NCBI GenBank assembly: GCA_030613915.1
Contig: JAUWKY010000026.1
Location: forward strand, 1 to 11,581
DNA from: Syntrophobacterales bacterium
GTDB taxonomy: Bacteria; Desulfobacterota; Syntrophobacteria; BM002
Reading direction: 5' to 3'
Length of the DNA: 11,581 nt
The notes beneath the pieces were generated by a model. It had not been told where the DNA came from, searched no databases, and worked only from the letters and a program-made list of their open reading frames with translations. This document shows, piece by piece, positions 1-7,477 of the stretch (within the stretch, counting starts at the first letter, position 1; every line of letters starts with the position of its first letter). The position numbers and the translations under genes are program-made.

Positions 1-33
1 CAGGCAGCATGGAGGGGTGGGAGCAGACTGTGG

Positions 34-160
34 ATTACATCCCTTAATTCACACTTTCGGCTTCTGGGGCCTCGGCACAAAATGCTGGGGTAAAACTCTC
101 AAGGTAGGGACTAAACATATCTTGCCAAGATGTGAACTTGGTCAGAATTAAAGATATGAG
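34..160 (+). repeat. Dispersed intergenic repeat, copy 1
   Basis: This is the first copy of a ~127-bp direct repeat; the second is 191-192 bp downstream at 226-351. The first ~58 bp differ by only two substitutions and one indel. A middle stretch of ~19 bp has diverged. The end is again nearly identical (TAAACATATCTTGCCAA at 113-129, and TCAGAATTAAAGATATGAG at 142-160). The conserved part contains a small hairpin, CGGCA-CAAAA-TGCTG. Against CAGCA in copy 2, this is an A-to-G change that keeps pairing as a G-U wobble. No protein is convincingly encoded. The family is unknown; a miniature mobile element or a structured RNA is possible. Confidence 0.8.
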
Positions 161-225
161 AAGGAGATGTGACTTTTCTTGGTGGTGAAATACGTAAAGG
201 TATTTCGATCATTATCGAAGTTTGT

Positions 226-351
226 ATTACATCCCTTAATCCACACTTTCGGCTTCTGGGGCTCAGCACAAAATGCTGGGGTAGTAGCTTCCGGATATGG
301 GTTAAACATATCTTGCCAATACCTAAACTTGATCAGAATTAAAGATATGAG
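226..351 (+). repeat. Dispersed intergenic repeat, copy 2
   Basis: Second copy of the repeat at 34-160, in the same orientation and about 80% identical by eye. The similarity is concentrated in its first ~58 and last ~20 bases. It carries the perfect hairpin CAGCA-CAAAA-TGCTG. Its left end, with seven further upstream bases (219-247), recurs at 3875-3903 with one mismatch, so the element is dispersed and not just a local tandem duplication. Confidence 0.8.
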
Positions 352-592
352 GAGCATATATAATGGATTCTAAGCTTCTCATGATGATGAAAAATGTAGC
401 CCCTTTAGGCCACTGAAAAGTGGATTGCAGCAGCGAACTTGTCGTCGATTATGTTATGCAAACATCTAATGAAAAGGTAGTGAGTTTACCTTGGCGTTGC
501 AAAAGAATCGATTGTGAAAGCACCGGATAACCGCTGTCTGAAAGGCTTTAGAAGTGTCTATGTTCACTAACCTGGAATTATTATCGCTTCAG

Positions 593-1825
593 TCAGACAA
601 ACAGAGTCGTAGCCTCTCGCATCAATCGTCCGATCGGCAATTTGCGGGGGCACGACCTTTCTGCCTCGCTGAAGTCCAGTTGAGTCAAAAGCTCTCTTGT
701 CTGAGTCGACAAAGCTTCGAAGGTGGAACGTGCCAGCCCTAGGTCCTGGTGGGAATGGAAGTACATGAGGCAGCGCATGACATCGCTGATCGGCACCCTT
801 TTGGCAAGCACTTCTGAACAGAGACGATCGCATCCGGCGCAATAGTCGCCGCTGGTTTCCTCGGCGTATTGGGCCAACAAGACACGATCTGACTTTGACA
901 GGCGGGTTTGTTCCACTGCCGCCGCTCCGTTTGTGGCCATGATGGTCAGATTGGGCATTTGCGAACAGATGCTGGCGATACGCTTATCTTGCCAAACAGC
1001 CATGAGCTTTGCCTGATTGTCTGAAAATCCTTTTTGCATAAAGCGGCCCGCCATTTCAATCTCAGACTCACTGTCGCTTTTGACCGGGCCGCCGCCCATT
1101 GTCTTCATGGCCGTTAGACCGATACCGGCTCGGTAACTGGCCTCAACAGCCTCTTTCATGCGGGGCTCGTGCATCAGGCGGTAGTTGTAGGTAAACATGA
1201 TGCCGTCTATCCATGGAAGCTGGGCTGCTCCCTCGAGGCACTTATCCATGTTGGAATGTGTGCTGAAGCCGAATAACTTTATCTTGCCGGCCTTTTTCAT
1301 GGCTTGTGCCCAAGATTTTAGACTGGATTCCATCGCACTTATGCCACGTATTCCGTGGACAAAGAATAGGTCCACGTAATCGGTGTGCAACCTTTTGAGA
1401 CTCTTCTCCAGCCGGCCCGTAAAATCGCCACCTCTTCTCGTGGAAAGTTTGGTTACCAGAAAAACTTGCTTCCGGGTATGAGGATTGCGAGCGAACCAGC
1501 GACCGATTCCCTCTTCGCTGCGGCCCCTGCCGTAGCCCTCCGCTGTATCCCAGTAGTTAATCCCCCAATCAAGAGCCTTTGCGAGCATCAACCGATTGTT
1601 CAGAATGTCGAACATACCGCCCAGTGAAAGGGTGGAGACCATTATGCCCGACCGGCCAAAGGGTCTGCGGGGCATGGGCTCCTTGGGAATGGTGATCTGG
1701 GCCGAAGCCTGGTGGGGCCGCCAGACAGAGGAGCCACCCACCGTGGCCCCTAATCCGATGGCTGCAGCTTTTTTGAAGAAGTCGCGACGATTGGGTTCTA
1801 TACTTTTATCCCTATGGGATGACAT
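593..1825 (-). CDS. Tat-exported aldo/keto reductase with C-terminal Fe-S motif
   Basis: A 410-residue protein of the aldo/keto reductase superfamily (TIM barrel, NAD(P)H-dependent carbonyl reduction). The N-terminus has a twin-arginine signal: R13-R14-D-F-F-K-K followed by a hydrophobic Ala/Gly stretch to about residue 34, so it is probably exported folded. The catalytic tetrad is visible as D93 and Y98 (in WDTAEGYG), K126 (VTKL) and H157 (FFVHG). The C-terminus carries C329-x2-C332-x3-C336 and a distant C392-P393 followed by KLPIGRLMREA. This is the pattern of the ferredoxin-like extension in Fe-S AKRs, and suggests a [4Fe-4S] cluster. The ribosome site AAGGAGG (1834-1840) lies 8 bases before the ATG. 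It starts 24 bp after the secreted unknown protein, so the two are probably co-transcribed. The substrate cannot be deduced. Confidence 0.93.
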   Translation of the reverse strand: MSSHRDKSIEPNRRDFFKKAAAIGLGATVGGSSVWRPHQASAQITIPKEPMPRRPFGRSGIMVSTLSLGGMFDILNNRLMLAKALDWGINYWDTAEGYGRGRSEEGIGRWFARNPHTRKQVFLVTKLSTRRGGDFTGRLEKSLKRLHTDYVDLFFVHGIRGISAMESSLKSWAQAMKKAGKIKLFGFSTHSNMDKCLEGAAQLPWIDGIMFTYNYRLMHEPRMKEAVEASYRAGIGLTAMKTMGGGPVKSDSESEIEMAGRFMQKGFSDNQAKLMAVWQDKRIASICSQMPNLTIMATNGAAAVEQTRLSKSDRVLLAQYAEETSGDYCAGCDRLCSEVLAKRVPISDVMRCLMYFHSHQDLGLARSTFEALSTQTRELLTQLDFSEAERSCPRKLPIGRLMREATTLFV

Positions 1826-1849
1826 GATTCATACCTCCTTAGATAGGGG

Positions 1850-2488
1850 CTACTTGGTCTTGGCAGCCGAACCCAGCCAGCGACCGGCGCTGAGGTCGAA
1901 AACCGGCTGGAATTTGTATCTGGTCATGATCGCGCCCTCGGGGGACTCTAGGTTGATATCTCCCTTCTCTATGAAAAAGCGAAGCTCAGCTTTAATTTTA
2001 AGGCCTTGGCTAAGGGCGCGCTCAAGCTCACTTTGGGTTTTTCCGTAATAACCCTTAGCCTTTCTCCCATGATATGCCCGCCTGGCGTCGAACCACGCTT
2101 GTGCGCTTTCATGAGGCAGCACCACGAAAACCCAATATTCCGTACGCTCAGGTGAAACAATCTCCAGAAACAACGAATATTCCGGGCTCTCTCCGTCTAT
2201 GGAAGCCCGCTCAACCCGCTTCAATTCCACGTCCTCGATCAACCATATTGTTTTGCCGCCCATAGCCCGAACGAAATCCTGCACCGGTCCGAAAACGTAA
2301 CCTGGGTTCCTTTCCCGTGCAATGAAGTACCCCTCAAGAAACCAACCGGGAGGAGCATAGGCCAGGAGGCCGTTCTGTTGTCTAAACGCCTGGGCGGATT
2401 CCCCAGTAACAGCCTTAGGAGTGATAATCAGGCTGGCCAGCATGAGTATGGATGCCGGCAGACACCATCTTTTCAACCTTTTCAACAT
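1850..2488 (-). CDS. Secreted protein of unknown function
   Basis: I do not recognise the family. The likely start is the ATG at 2488 (212 residues). It gives a classical signal peptide: MLKRLKRW, then a hydrophobic core to about residue 24, with cleavage probably near TPKAVTG. A weak GAGA ribosome site lies upstream. An in-frame start at 2539 would add 17 charged residues ahead of the signal and is less likely. The mature part is a mixed alpha/beta, aromatic-rich domain with no cysteine, no haem motif and no further membrane segment. It is the upstream partner of the exported Fe-S aldo/keto reductase (24-bp gap), which suggests both act in the same envelope process. That link is context only. 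Confidence 0.8.
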   Translation of the reverse strand: MLKRLKRWCLPASILMLASLIITPKAVTGESAQAFRQQNGLLAYAPPGWFLEGYFIARERNPGYVFGPVQDFVRAMGGKTIWLIEDVELKRVERASIDGESPEYSLFLEIVSPERTEYWVFVVLPHESAQAWFDARRAYHGRKAKGYYGKTQSELERALSQGLKIKAELRFFIEKGDINLESPEGAIMTRYKFQPVFDLSAGRWLGSAAKTK

Positions 2489-3110
2489 AATCGCATCTCT
2501 TTCTTCGCCAAAAGGTTGGTTTTGAACCTGGGTCTGCAAAGGATCCGATCAGGGATTCGCCTCAAAGCTTTAGTTGCCATCCTTATCCATCGGACAGAAA
2601 GGCTCATGTCTTTCAAAAGTGTCGATCCCCCAGCTCCCCAAGTTAAGCGGCCATAGACACATTGGATCAATAGATTCTAATTGAAGCATACTTGCCTCAG
2701 TGCTCGGAGAAACATACCAAACTTGCACCGTGGATTTCAAGCGATAGTCCTTATTCGGAGAGATTGAGGCAGACACAAATTCTTGTGCGCCGCCTCTTTG
2801 TCTTGAATCTTTAGGTTTCTTGCCAGTATCTTGAGATTTCAATGGGTTAAGATATGATAAGCACCTAGTGAGCTTACCGAAGATCGCTGAGACTTTACTA
2901 GTTGGTATGGAGAGATATTTTGACAGTAAGATCGAGAAATATGAAAACCTACCCGAGGGTTAGGAAACTCCATTTAACATCCATATCACCGAGATAGGCT
3001 TTCTACCTATAGACCGAAGATATGGAAAAACGATAAAATCTCCAAAATGATGTTAGTTTGAGTTTGCGAACTAAACTCTATGACTTCATCTCGTCCTCGG
3101 GATTGACTTG
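2489..3110. other. Gap with a doubtful, possibly decayed minus-strand ORF
   Basis: The only candidate here is a minus-strand reading frame open from about 2963 down to the stop at 2570. Its best start is a TTG at 2842 (90 residues) with no ribosome site. The translation has no family I recognise; it ends in a Trp/Cys-containing segment (LGSWGIDTFERHEPFCP) and could be the tail of a degraded gene. Positions 2970-3110 are AT-rich and hold a weak hairpin just downstream of the hemolysin III gene (GAGTTT, loop GCGAACT, AAACTC, near 3060-3078) without an adjacent T-run. The promoter of the 1850-2488/593-1825 unit should lie in this gap, but I cannot place it. Confidence 0.4.
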
Positions 3111-3764
3111 TCAGGCCGCGTACCAGAGCACTGCGAAGAAGTGACAGCAAGTGCCCGTGAGAACAAACAGGTGCCAGATGAAGTGGCTGTAGCGCAATCG
3201 CTCAGCCGCGAAGAACGCCACGCCCGCCGTGTACGCCAGCCCCCCCGCCAAGAGCCACGTTAAGCCCGGCAAGGGCATGCGAAGCCAGAGAGGCCGGACT
3301 GCGATAAGGACAAGCCACCCCATTCCGAGGTAGAGACAAGTCGAGAGCCACGTAATCCGAACGCCTCCGACGGTTTTCAGGACTATGCCCAGCACCGCCA
3401 GGCCCCACACGAGACCGAACAGGGTCCAACCCCACCCACCACGCAGCACACCGAGAGTGAAGGGAGTGTAGGTGCCGGCGATGAGGAGGAAGATAGCTCC
3501 GTGGTCGAGCACCTGAAACACACGTTTTGCTTTGTTCTTTGGTAAGGCGTGATATAGCGTGGATGCCACATACAGCAGAACCATCGTTCCCGCGAAGACG
3601 CTCGCGCCGACAATGCCAGCTGCGCCACCACGCCGAACCGCTGCGACGATCAGTATTGGGACCCCGACAAGAGCCGCCACGAGGCCGACGCCATGGCTAA
3701 CGCTATTGGCGATCTCCTCTCCTGGCGACTGCGGGCGTTCATCTGATTCGAGTGTTCCGATCAT
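3111..3764 (-). CDS. trhA: Hemolysin III / PAQR family membrane protein
   Basis: A 217-residue protein with about seven predicted transmembrane helices, the normal size for bacterial hemolysin III (TrhA/YqfA) proteins of the PAQR superfamily. The family's polar residues are all present: E17 and H24 in the N-terminal EEIANSVSHGVG, S68-x3-H72 (STLYH), D87 (LDHGAIFLLIAGTYTP) and H194-x3-H198 (HFIWH). In PAQR receptors this group binds a metal ion. The bacterial members are linked to membrane lipid and fluidity homeostasis, so the hemolysin name is historical. I chose the ATG at 3764 because the in-frame TTG at 3779 has no ribosome site; GGGA lies 9 bases before the ATG. Base composition is unlike the neighbours: sampled 60-bp lines give 65-68% GC against 43-48% nearby. 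It appears to be transcribed alone. Confidence 0.92.
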   Translation of the reverse strand: MIGTLESDERPQSPGEEIANSVSHGVGLVAALVGVPILIVAAVRRGGAAGIVGASVFAGTMVLLYVASTLYHALPKNKAKRVFQVLDHGAIFLLIAGTYTPFTLGVLRGGWGWTLFGLVWGLAVLGIVLKTVGGVRITWLSTCLYLGMGWLVLIAVRPLWLRMPLPGLTWLLAGGLAYTAGVAFFAAERLRYSHFIWHLFVLTGTCCHFFAVLWYAA

Positions 3765-3874
3765 AACCTCAGATCCCAAGTGGCATGAGGGCCGAGTTCA
3801 GCAGCGCCGTTTACCGCGTCCGGTGGAGGCGTAGCGGCAAGGTTATGGTAGGCTCCTTTCAAGTTTACTACAAA

Positions 3875-3903
3875 AGTTTGCATTACATCCCTTAATCCAC
3901 ACT
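3875..3903 (+). repeat. Partial third copy of the dispersed repeat
   Basis: These 29 bases match 219-247 with a single T/C difference, including the core ATTACATCCCTTAATCCACA. The similarity stops abruptly at 3903, so this is a fragment or a shared insertion boundary. It sits in the 195-bp gap between the hemolysin III start and the stop of the response regulator, just beyond the left edge of the GC-rich hemolysin segment. A second short motif follows at 3926-3946 (see findings). Confidence 0.7.
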
Positions 3904-3959
3904 CCACTGAAATTTACTCTGGTACAAGATAAGGAAAGTTTTCAAGGCAGGAGGAGAGA

Positions 3960-5333
3960 TTACATTACGCCGTATTTTTTCAGTTTCTTATGAAGAGTTC
4001 GCCGGGTGATGCCGAGCCGTCTCGCAGTTTCGCTCTTGTTGCCGCCTGCCGATTCGAGGGTCTTCAAGATGGTTACCTTTTCGACTTCCTCCAGGGGTAG
4101 GTCCGCCAGCAACTCTTCTCTAACCGCCTCCCGCTCCGGGGCGGGAACATCGCTGACCGAGAGGGGAAAATCCATTTCAGAAACATAGTCGCCCCGGCAC
4201 AGAATTACACTGCGCTCAATAGCGTTCATCAGTTCACGCACGTTTCCCGGCCAGTCGTATCGTACCAACCGATCCATGGCTTGAGGGGTGAAGCCCTTAA
4301 TCTGTTTGCGGTTTTTTTCAGCAAAAGAATCGAGAAAATGCTGGGCCAAAAGGGGTATATCCTCGCGTCTTTCCCTCAGGGCAGGCACAGCCAGGGTAAC
4401 CACGTTCAAGCGGTAGTAGAGATCTTCGCGAAACCGGCCACTCTTAATCTCTGCTTTCAAGTCTCTATTGGTGGCTGCTATTACCCGGACATCAACTCTC
4501 AAGACTTCCTCTCCACCAACCCTCTGGATCTCCTTCTCCTGGAGCACCCGCAGCAGCTTGGCTTGCATGGCCACGGACATCTCGCTAATTTCGTCCAGAA
4601 AGATGCTGCCATGGTTCGCCAGTCGGAATCTGCCTTCCTTGCGGCGATCTGCACCCGTAAATGCCCCTTTTTCGTGGCCGAAAAGTTCTGACTCCAGCAG
4701 GGTCTCAGTAATGGCTGCACAGTTCAGCTGGATGAGTGGCTTCTCTCGGCGTGGGCTGTTCAAATGAATTGCGCTGGCAATGAGTTCCTTTCCCGTTCCA
4801 GACTCTCCGGTGATGAGCACGGTGGCTTCGGTGGGCGCCACCAAGGCCACAGTCTCCAGTAATTCCATCATAACCCGGCTGCGACCAATGATATCGCCGG
4901 TATTGAAGCCGATCCCAAGTCTCTCTTTGAGGGCGCGGTTTTCCTCTTTCAGTCGAGTATGATCCATGGCCCTGCCAATGGCCAGTTCGAGTTCATCGAA
5001 GTCCAGTGGCTTGCTGAGATAGTCGTACGCTCCTTTTTTCAAGGCCTCCACAGCCGTCTCCACTGAGGAGTAGGCAGTCATGATGATGATGGGGATGGCT
5101 GGATTAAAACTCTTTATCTCAGACAGGGCCGCCAGCCCGGAGACTTCAACCATACGAACGTCCATCAGAATTAAATCGTATGATTTTTCGTGTACCTGTT
5201 CGATGGCCCGAGCACCATCGTCCGCTTCCTGCACCACATATCCCCACCCACCCAGCAGGGTTCGTAGCATGGTTCGATGAGCCCGATCGTCGTCAACCAC
5301 CAGTATGCTGCCCGGAGAACTAAGCTTAGCCAC
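3960..5333 (-). CDS. zraR: Sigma-54-dependent response regulator, ZraR/NtrC type
   Basis: A 457-residue bacterial enhancer-binding protein with the usual three domains. The receiver (about 8-125) has the acid pair D14/D15, phospho-acceptor D58, T86 and K108. The central AAA+ sigma-54 activation domain (about 147-375) has Walker A GESGTGKE at 176-183, the sigma-54 contact loop GAFTGA at 223-228 and Walker B FLDE with D247/E248. A Fis-type helix-turn-helix is at the C-terminus (NKSETARRLGITRRTLHKKL). Start: the GTG at 5333 is preceded by AGGAGG nine bases away and overlaps the kinase stop by 8 bp. The ATG at 5354 would add seven residues and has no such site, so I prefer GTG. It pairs with the adjacent kinase and presumably acts on the two dyads at 7436-7492. 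Confidence 0.95.
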   Translation of the reverse strand: MAKLSSPGSILVVDDDRAHRTMLRTLLGGWGYVVQEADDGARAIEQVHEKSYDLILMDVRMVEVSGLAALSEIKSFNPAIPIIIMTAYSSVETAVEALKKGAYDYLSKPLDFDELELAIGRAMDHTRLKEENRALKERLGIGFNTGDIIGRSRVMMELLETVALVAPTEATVLITGESGTGKELIASAIHLNSPRREKPLIQLNCAAITETLLESELFGHEKGAFTGADRRKEGRFRLANHGSIFLDEISEMSVAMQAKLLRVLQEKEIQRVGGEEVLRVDVRVIAATNRDLKAEIKSGRFREDLYYRLNVVTLAVPALRERREDIPLLAQHFLDSFAEKNRKQIKGFTPQAMDRLVRYDWPGNVRELMNAIERSVILCRGDYVSEMDFPLSVSDVPAPEREAVREELLADLPLEEVEKVTILKTLESAGGNKSETARRLGITRRTLHKKLKKYGVM

Positions 5334-7122
5334 GATCTTGCTCCTCCTCTCCATCCGGCAGGATTAGAGTTATTGTGGTACCGAGGCCTGGTTTACTTTT
5401 CACTTTTACAATTCCATGGTGAGCGTCAATAATCTTGTGCACTATGGCAAGACCAAGGCCGGTTCCGTCTGGCTTGGTGGTAAAATAGGGATCAAAAACG
5501 CGCTCCTGATCCGCTGAGTCTATACCACCCCCGTTGTCGGCAACAATGATTGTTGTTAGTTTTCTCGTCTCATCCCTGGAGACTTTAACCTCCAAAATGC
5601 CTTGTGCATCCATGGCTTGCATAGAATTGAGGTAAAGGTTAAGCAAGACCTGACTCATTCTATCCGCATCAATTGGGACGTCCGGGAGGTCCGAAGGAAC
5701 CTCGGATTTTACCTCGATCCCCTTTGCCCGGGCGTCGCCATCGATGAGCTTGAGAGAGTGTTGGACCAAATCAGCTACCCGAACCGGCTTTATTCTGAGA
5801 GTGCTGGGGCGGGCGAACTCCAGTAGTTGGCCGATGACACGGTCCAGCCTTTCCACCTCCTGGATCATTGTGGTGGCTGTATCCCGGTCCTGTGGGTTAT
5901 CCTTGAGTTTATCCCTGAAATAAGTGGCAAAGCCTTTAACTGAGCTCAAAGGGTTTCTAATTTCGTGGGCAACGCCGGCTGCCAGGCTTCCAAGTGAGGC
6001 CAATCGTTTCGTTCTCTCCACCTCCTGCTGCAGTCGCCGAACCTCCATCAGGTCACGAAAAATAAAAACATAACCCAAAAAAGTGTTGTCTTCGCCGTGA
6101 AGACCGGCAGCGCTAACCCTAAGTGGCAGTCCGGTACCTCGAGTTGTCTGACAATCGAGTTCCTCTTCGACAATCGTTCTCTTCGTTGTCAGGCGCTCAG
6201 TTAGTTGCCATAGCTCTGGAGGCAAAACCTCTGCCGCCTTTTCCCCTAAAGCCTTGTGGCTCGAATCTCCGAGAATTGCCTCTGCCGTTTGGTTGAAAGC
6301 GGCCACCTCCCCATTTTCGTCTGTGGCCACAAGCCCCATGGGAAGATTCTCCACTACCTGGTCTGAAAAAGCCTGTACTTTGGCTAAGGCGCGGGTTGCC
6401 AGTTTGTAACCCTGGGCCAGAAAAAGGGAGACCATTACCGCAAGACCAATCAGCAACACCCCGATAGACATGGCCACCGTATGACGCCTGGCCTCAACTC
6501 TCGCCGCTTCCATGGCACTCATATCCAGACCAACGAATATGTATAAAGCCGGCCCATTTTGACCATTTCGGCCGCTCTTCAAAGACCTGTCAGCCGGATC
6601 TCTGCCGAACCCTGGTCCCCGCATCATCATGCCGTGACGATGCATGCGGCCCTGCCATGGCATGCCCTTAATAGGTTTGAAGCGTTTGTACACCTCAAAG
6701 GCAAAATTGCCTTTTTTCATCTGGATCTCATGCCATTGCACCGTATCGACTTCCTGTGGAGAAAGCACGGCATCTCTATATTGTTGGCCAATTTGTTCAG
6801 GGTCGCTGTGGGCAACTGCATATCCGCTTTCATCAGTTACCACCAGGTAAAGAATATCGGGCTGCTTGGCAGTTTCTACCAGCAAGCGCTGCAGCTGTGT
6901 GCCGCCCCAGCCCATACCCATCACTCCGGTTCTGGCCCCAGCCTCAAAGGAGCGGATGAGTGCAGCCCCTTTCTCAATCAGAAGTCGGGTCATGTTCTCC
7001 CTGTTCTCCTTGATGCTGCTGCTGGCCAGAAAAAAGACTATAGGCGCCAATACGGCCAAGCTGCCCAGAACAGCCCAGGGAGACAAGGAGAGCCAGAGAA
7101 TTCTTTTGTGCGCGTTTGCCAT
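5326..7122 (-). CDS. zraS: Membrane sensor histidine kinase, ZraS type
   Basis: A 598-residue kinase, longer than enterobacterial ZraS (about 465). Order: TM1 (about 16-34), a large periplasmic sensor region (35-215), TM2 (about 216-236), a cytoplasmic PAS domain (about 251-355), a HisKA dimerisation domain with phospho-acceptor H386 in AHEIRNPL, and an ATPase domain with N-box N499, G1 DNGGGI (529-534), F-box DPYFTT and G2 GTGLGLA (553-559). The sensor region contains a low-complexity Met/His/Gly/Arg insert (about 154-190) whose core is M160-H-R-H-G-M-M-M167. This is a plausible metal-binding patch and could mean a ligand other than zinc. The start has only a weak ribosome site. It is the first gene of the kinase/regulator pair, with a sigma-54 promoter candidate ~200 bp upstream. 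The extra PAS domain suggests a second, cytoplasmic input. Confidence 0.95.
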   Translation of the reverse strand: MANAHKRILWLSLSPWAVLGSLAVLAPIVFFLASSSIKENRENMTRLLIEKGAALIRSFEAGARTGVMGMGWGGTQLQRLLVETAKQPDILYLVVTDESGYAVAHSDPEQIGQQYRDAVLSPQEVDTVQWHEIQMKKGNFAFEVYKRFKPIKGMPWQGRMHRHGMMMRGPGFGRDPADRSLKSGRNGQNGPALYIFVGLDMSAMEAARVEARRHTVAMSIGVLLIGLAVMVSLFLAQGYKLATRALAKVQAFSDQVVENLPMGLVATDENGEVAAFNQTAEAILGDSSHKALGEKAAEVLPPELWQLTERLTTKRTIVEEELDCQTTRGTGLPLRVSAAGLHGEDNTFLGYVFIFRDLMEVRRLQQEVERTKRLASLGSLAAGVAHEIRNPLSSVKGFATYFRDKLKDNPQDRDTATTMIQEVERLDRVIGQLLEFARPSTLRIKPVRVADLVQHSLKLIDGDARAKGIEVKSEVPSDLPDVPIDADRMSQVLLNLYLNSMQAMDAQGILEVKVSRDETRKLTTIIVADNGGGIDSADQERVFDPYFTTKPDGTGLGLAIVHKIIDAHHGIVKVKSKPGLGTTITLILPDGEEEQDRG

Positions 7123-7172
7123 TGAAGTTGCTCATTAATATTCATATCGACGATTAGATAAAGGACCGAAAT

Positions 7173-7266
7173 GTCATACCGGACGCGTCGGAGTCGCGAT
7201 CCGGTATCCAGAAAACCTTCGTCTGCCCTGGATTCCGGATAGTCGGTTAGCGACTTCCGGAATGAC
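7173..7266. repeat. REP-like 94-bp inverted-repeat element
   Basis: The outer ends are GTCATACCGGA (7173-7183) and TCCGGAATGAC (7256-7266), inverted with one mismatch. An inner pair, GATCCGGTATCCAG (from 7198) and CTGGATTCCGGATA (from 7229), is again inverted with one mismatch. Each half can also fold on itself through the CCGGA/TCCGG pairs. This GTCAT...CCAG...CTGG...ATGAC layout is typical of the palindromic intergenic repeats scattered through many proteobacterial genomes. It lies between the putative sigma-54 promoter of the kinase and its start codon, so it would be transcribed as part of the leader. Confidence 0.75.
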
Positions 7267-7331
7267 GAAATCCGTGCTCGTGATGAAAGCATTGTCACGT
7301 GCACTACCATGCTCGCCAAAGGACAACCCAG

Positions 7332-7347
7332 AGCAATTTGTGGACCA
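7332..7347 (-). promoter_or_regulatory. Candidate sigma-54 promoter toward the kinase/regulator genes
   Basis: Read on the minus strand the site is TGGTCCACAAATTGCT. The invariant GG and GC are at the exact sigma-54 spacing (consensus TGGCAC-N5-TTGCW), and the -12 half TTGCT is perfect. The -24 half has two deviations after TGG. Transcription would start near 7321 and leave a ~200-base leader that includes the REP-like element. The two enhancer dyads lie about 122 and 164 bp upstream of this start. Confidence 0.5.
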
Positions 7348-7435
7348 GGTCCTCTTTTTTCAGCCACTTCCTTTAATGACCCGCTTGACTCGGGCTTTGC
7401 TAATAGTTATCTCTTCATCTACACAGAAACGTGAT

Positions 7436-7450
7436 GGATACTTTTTACCC
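7436..7450. promoter_or_regulatory. Upstream activator dyad 1 (probable regulator binding site)
   Basis: GGATA-CTTTT-TACCC is a 15-bp dyad with one mismatch from a perfect palindrome. It pairs with dyad 2, whose centre is 42 bp away, four helical turns, so both sites face the same side of the DNA. The form resembles ZraR sites in enterobacteria (a short inverted repeat around an A-rich centre). Binding by the regulator at 3960-5333 is inferred from position and shape. Confidence 0.6.
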
Positions 7451-7477
7451 ACCTGCATACTTTCTCATTGGCAATAT

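Larger units (their letters stand above)
1..592. other. Non-coding region downstream of the aldo/keto reductase, with repeats
   Basis: No ORF here has a convincing start, ribosome site or protein-like composition. The region holds two direct copies of a ~127-bp repeat (listed separately). Between them is a small hairpin at 204-219 (stem TTCGAT/ATCGAA, loop CATT). At 410-423 there is a perfect 5-bp stem capped by a GAAA tetraloop (CCACT-GAAA-AGTGG), a form common in structured RNAs but too short to identify one. I see no clear terminator for the minus-strand gene that ends at 593. The remaining 430-590 shows nothing recognisable. Confidence 0.6.

Noticed and set aside
179..373. Small ORFs on both strands across the repeat copies
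   Set aside because: No ribosome site, no conserved frame between the two repeat copies, and no recognisable protein features.
3055..3085. Terminator for the hemolysin III gene
   Set aside because: A 6-bp stem exists, but there is no adjacent T-run in the direction of transcription and several competing pairings.
3781..3845. Possible integron attC or attachment site next to the GC-rich hemolysin III gene
   Set aside because: I could not find matching RYYYAAC/GTTRRRY core sites on both sides of the gene; only a weak GC-rich inverted repeat is present.
5334..5354. ATG start of the response regulator at 5354
   Set aside because: It would place the strong AGGAGG inside the coding region; the GTG at 5333 uses that site at ideal spacing and gives the usual short lead into the receiver domain.
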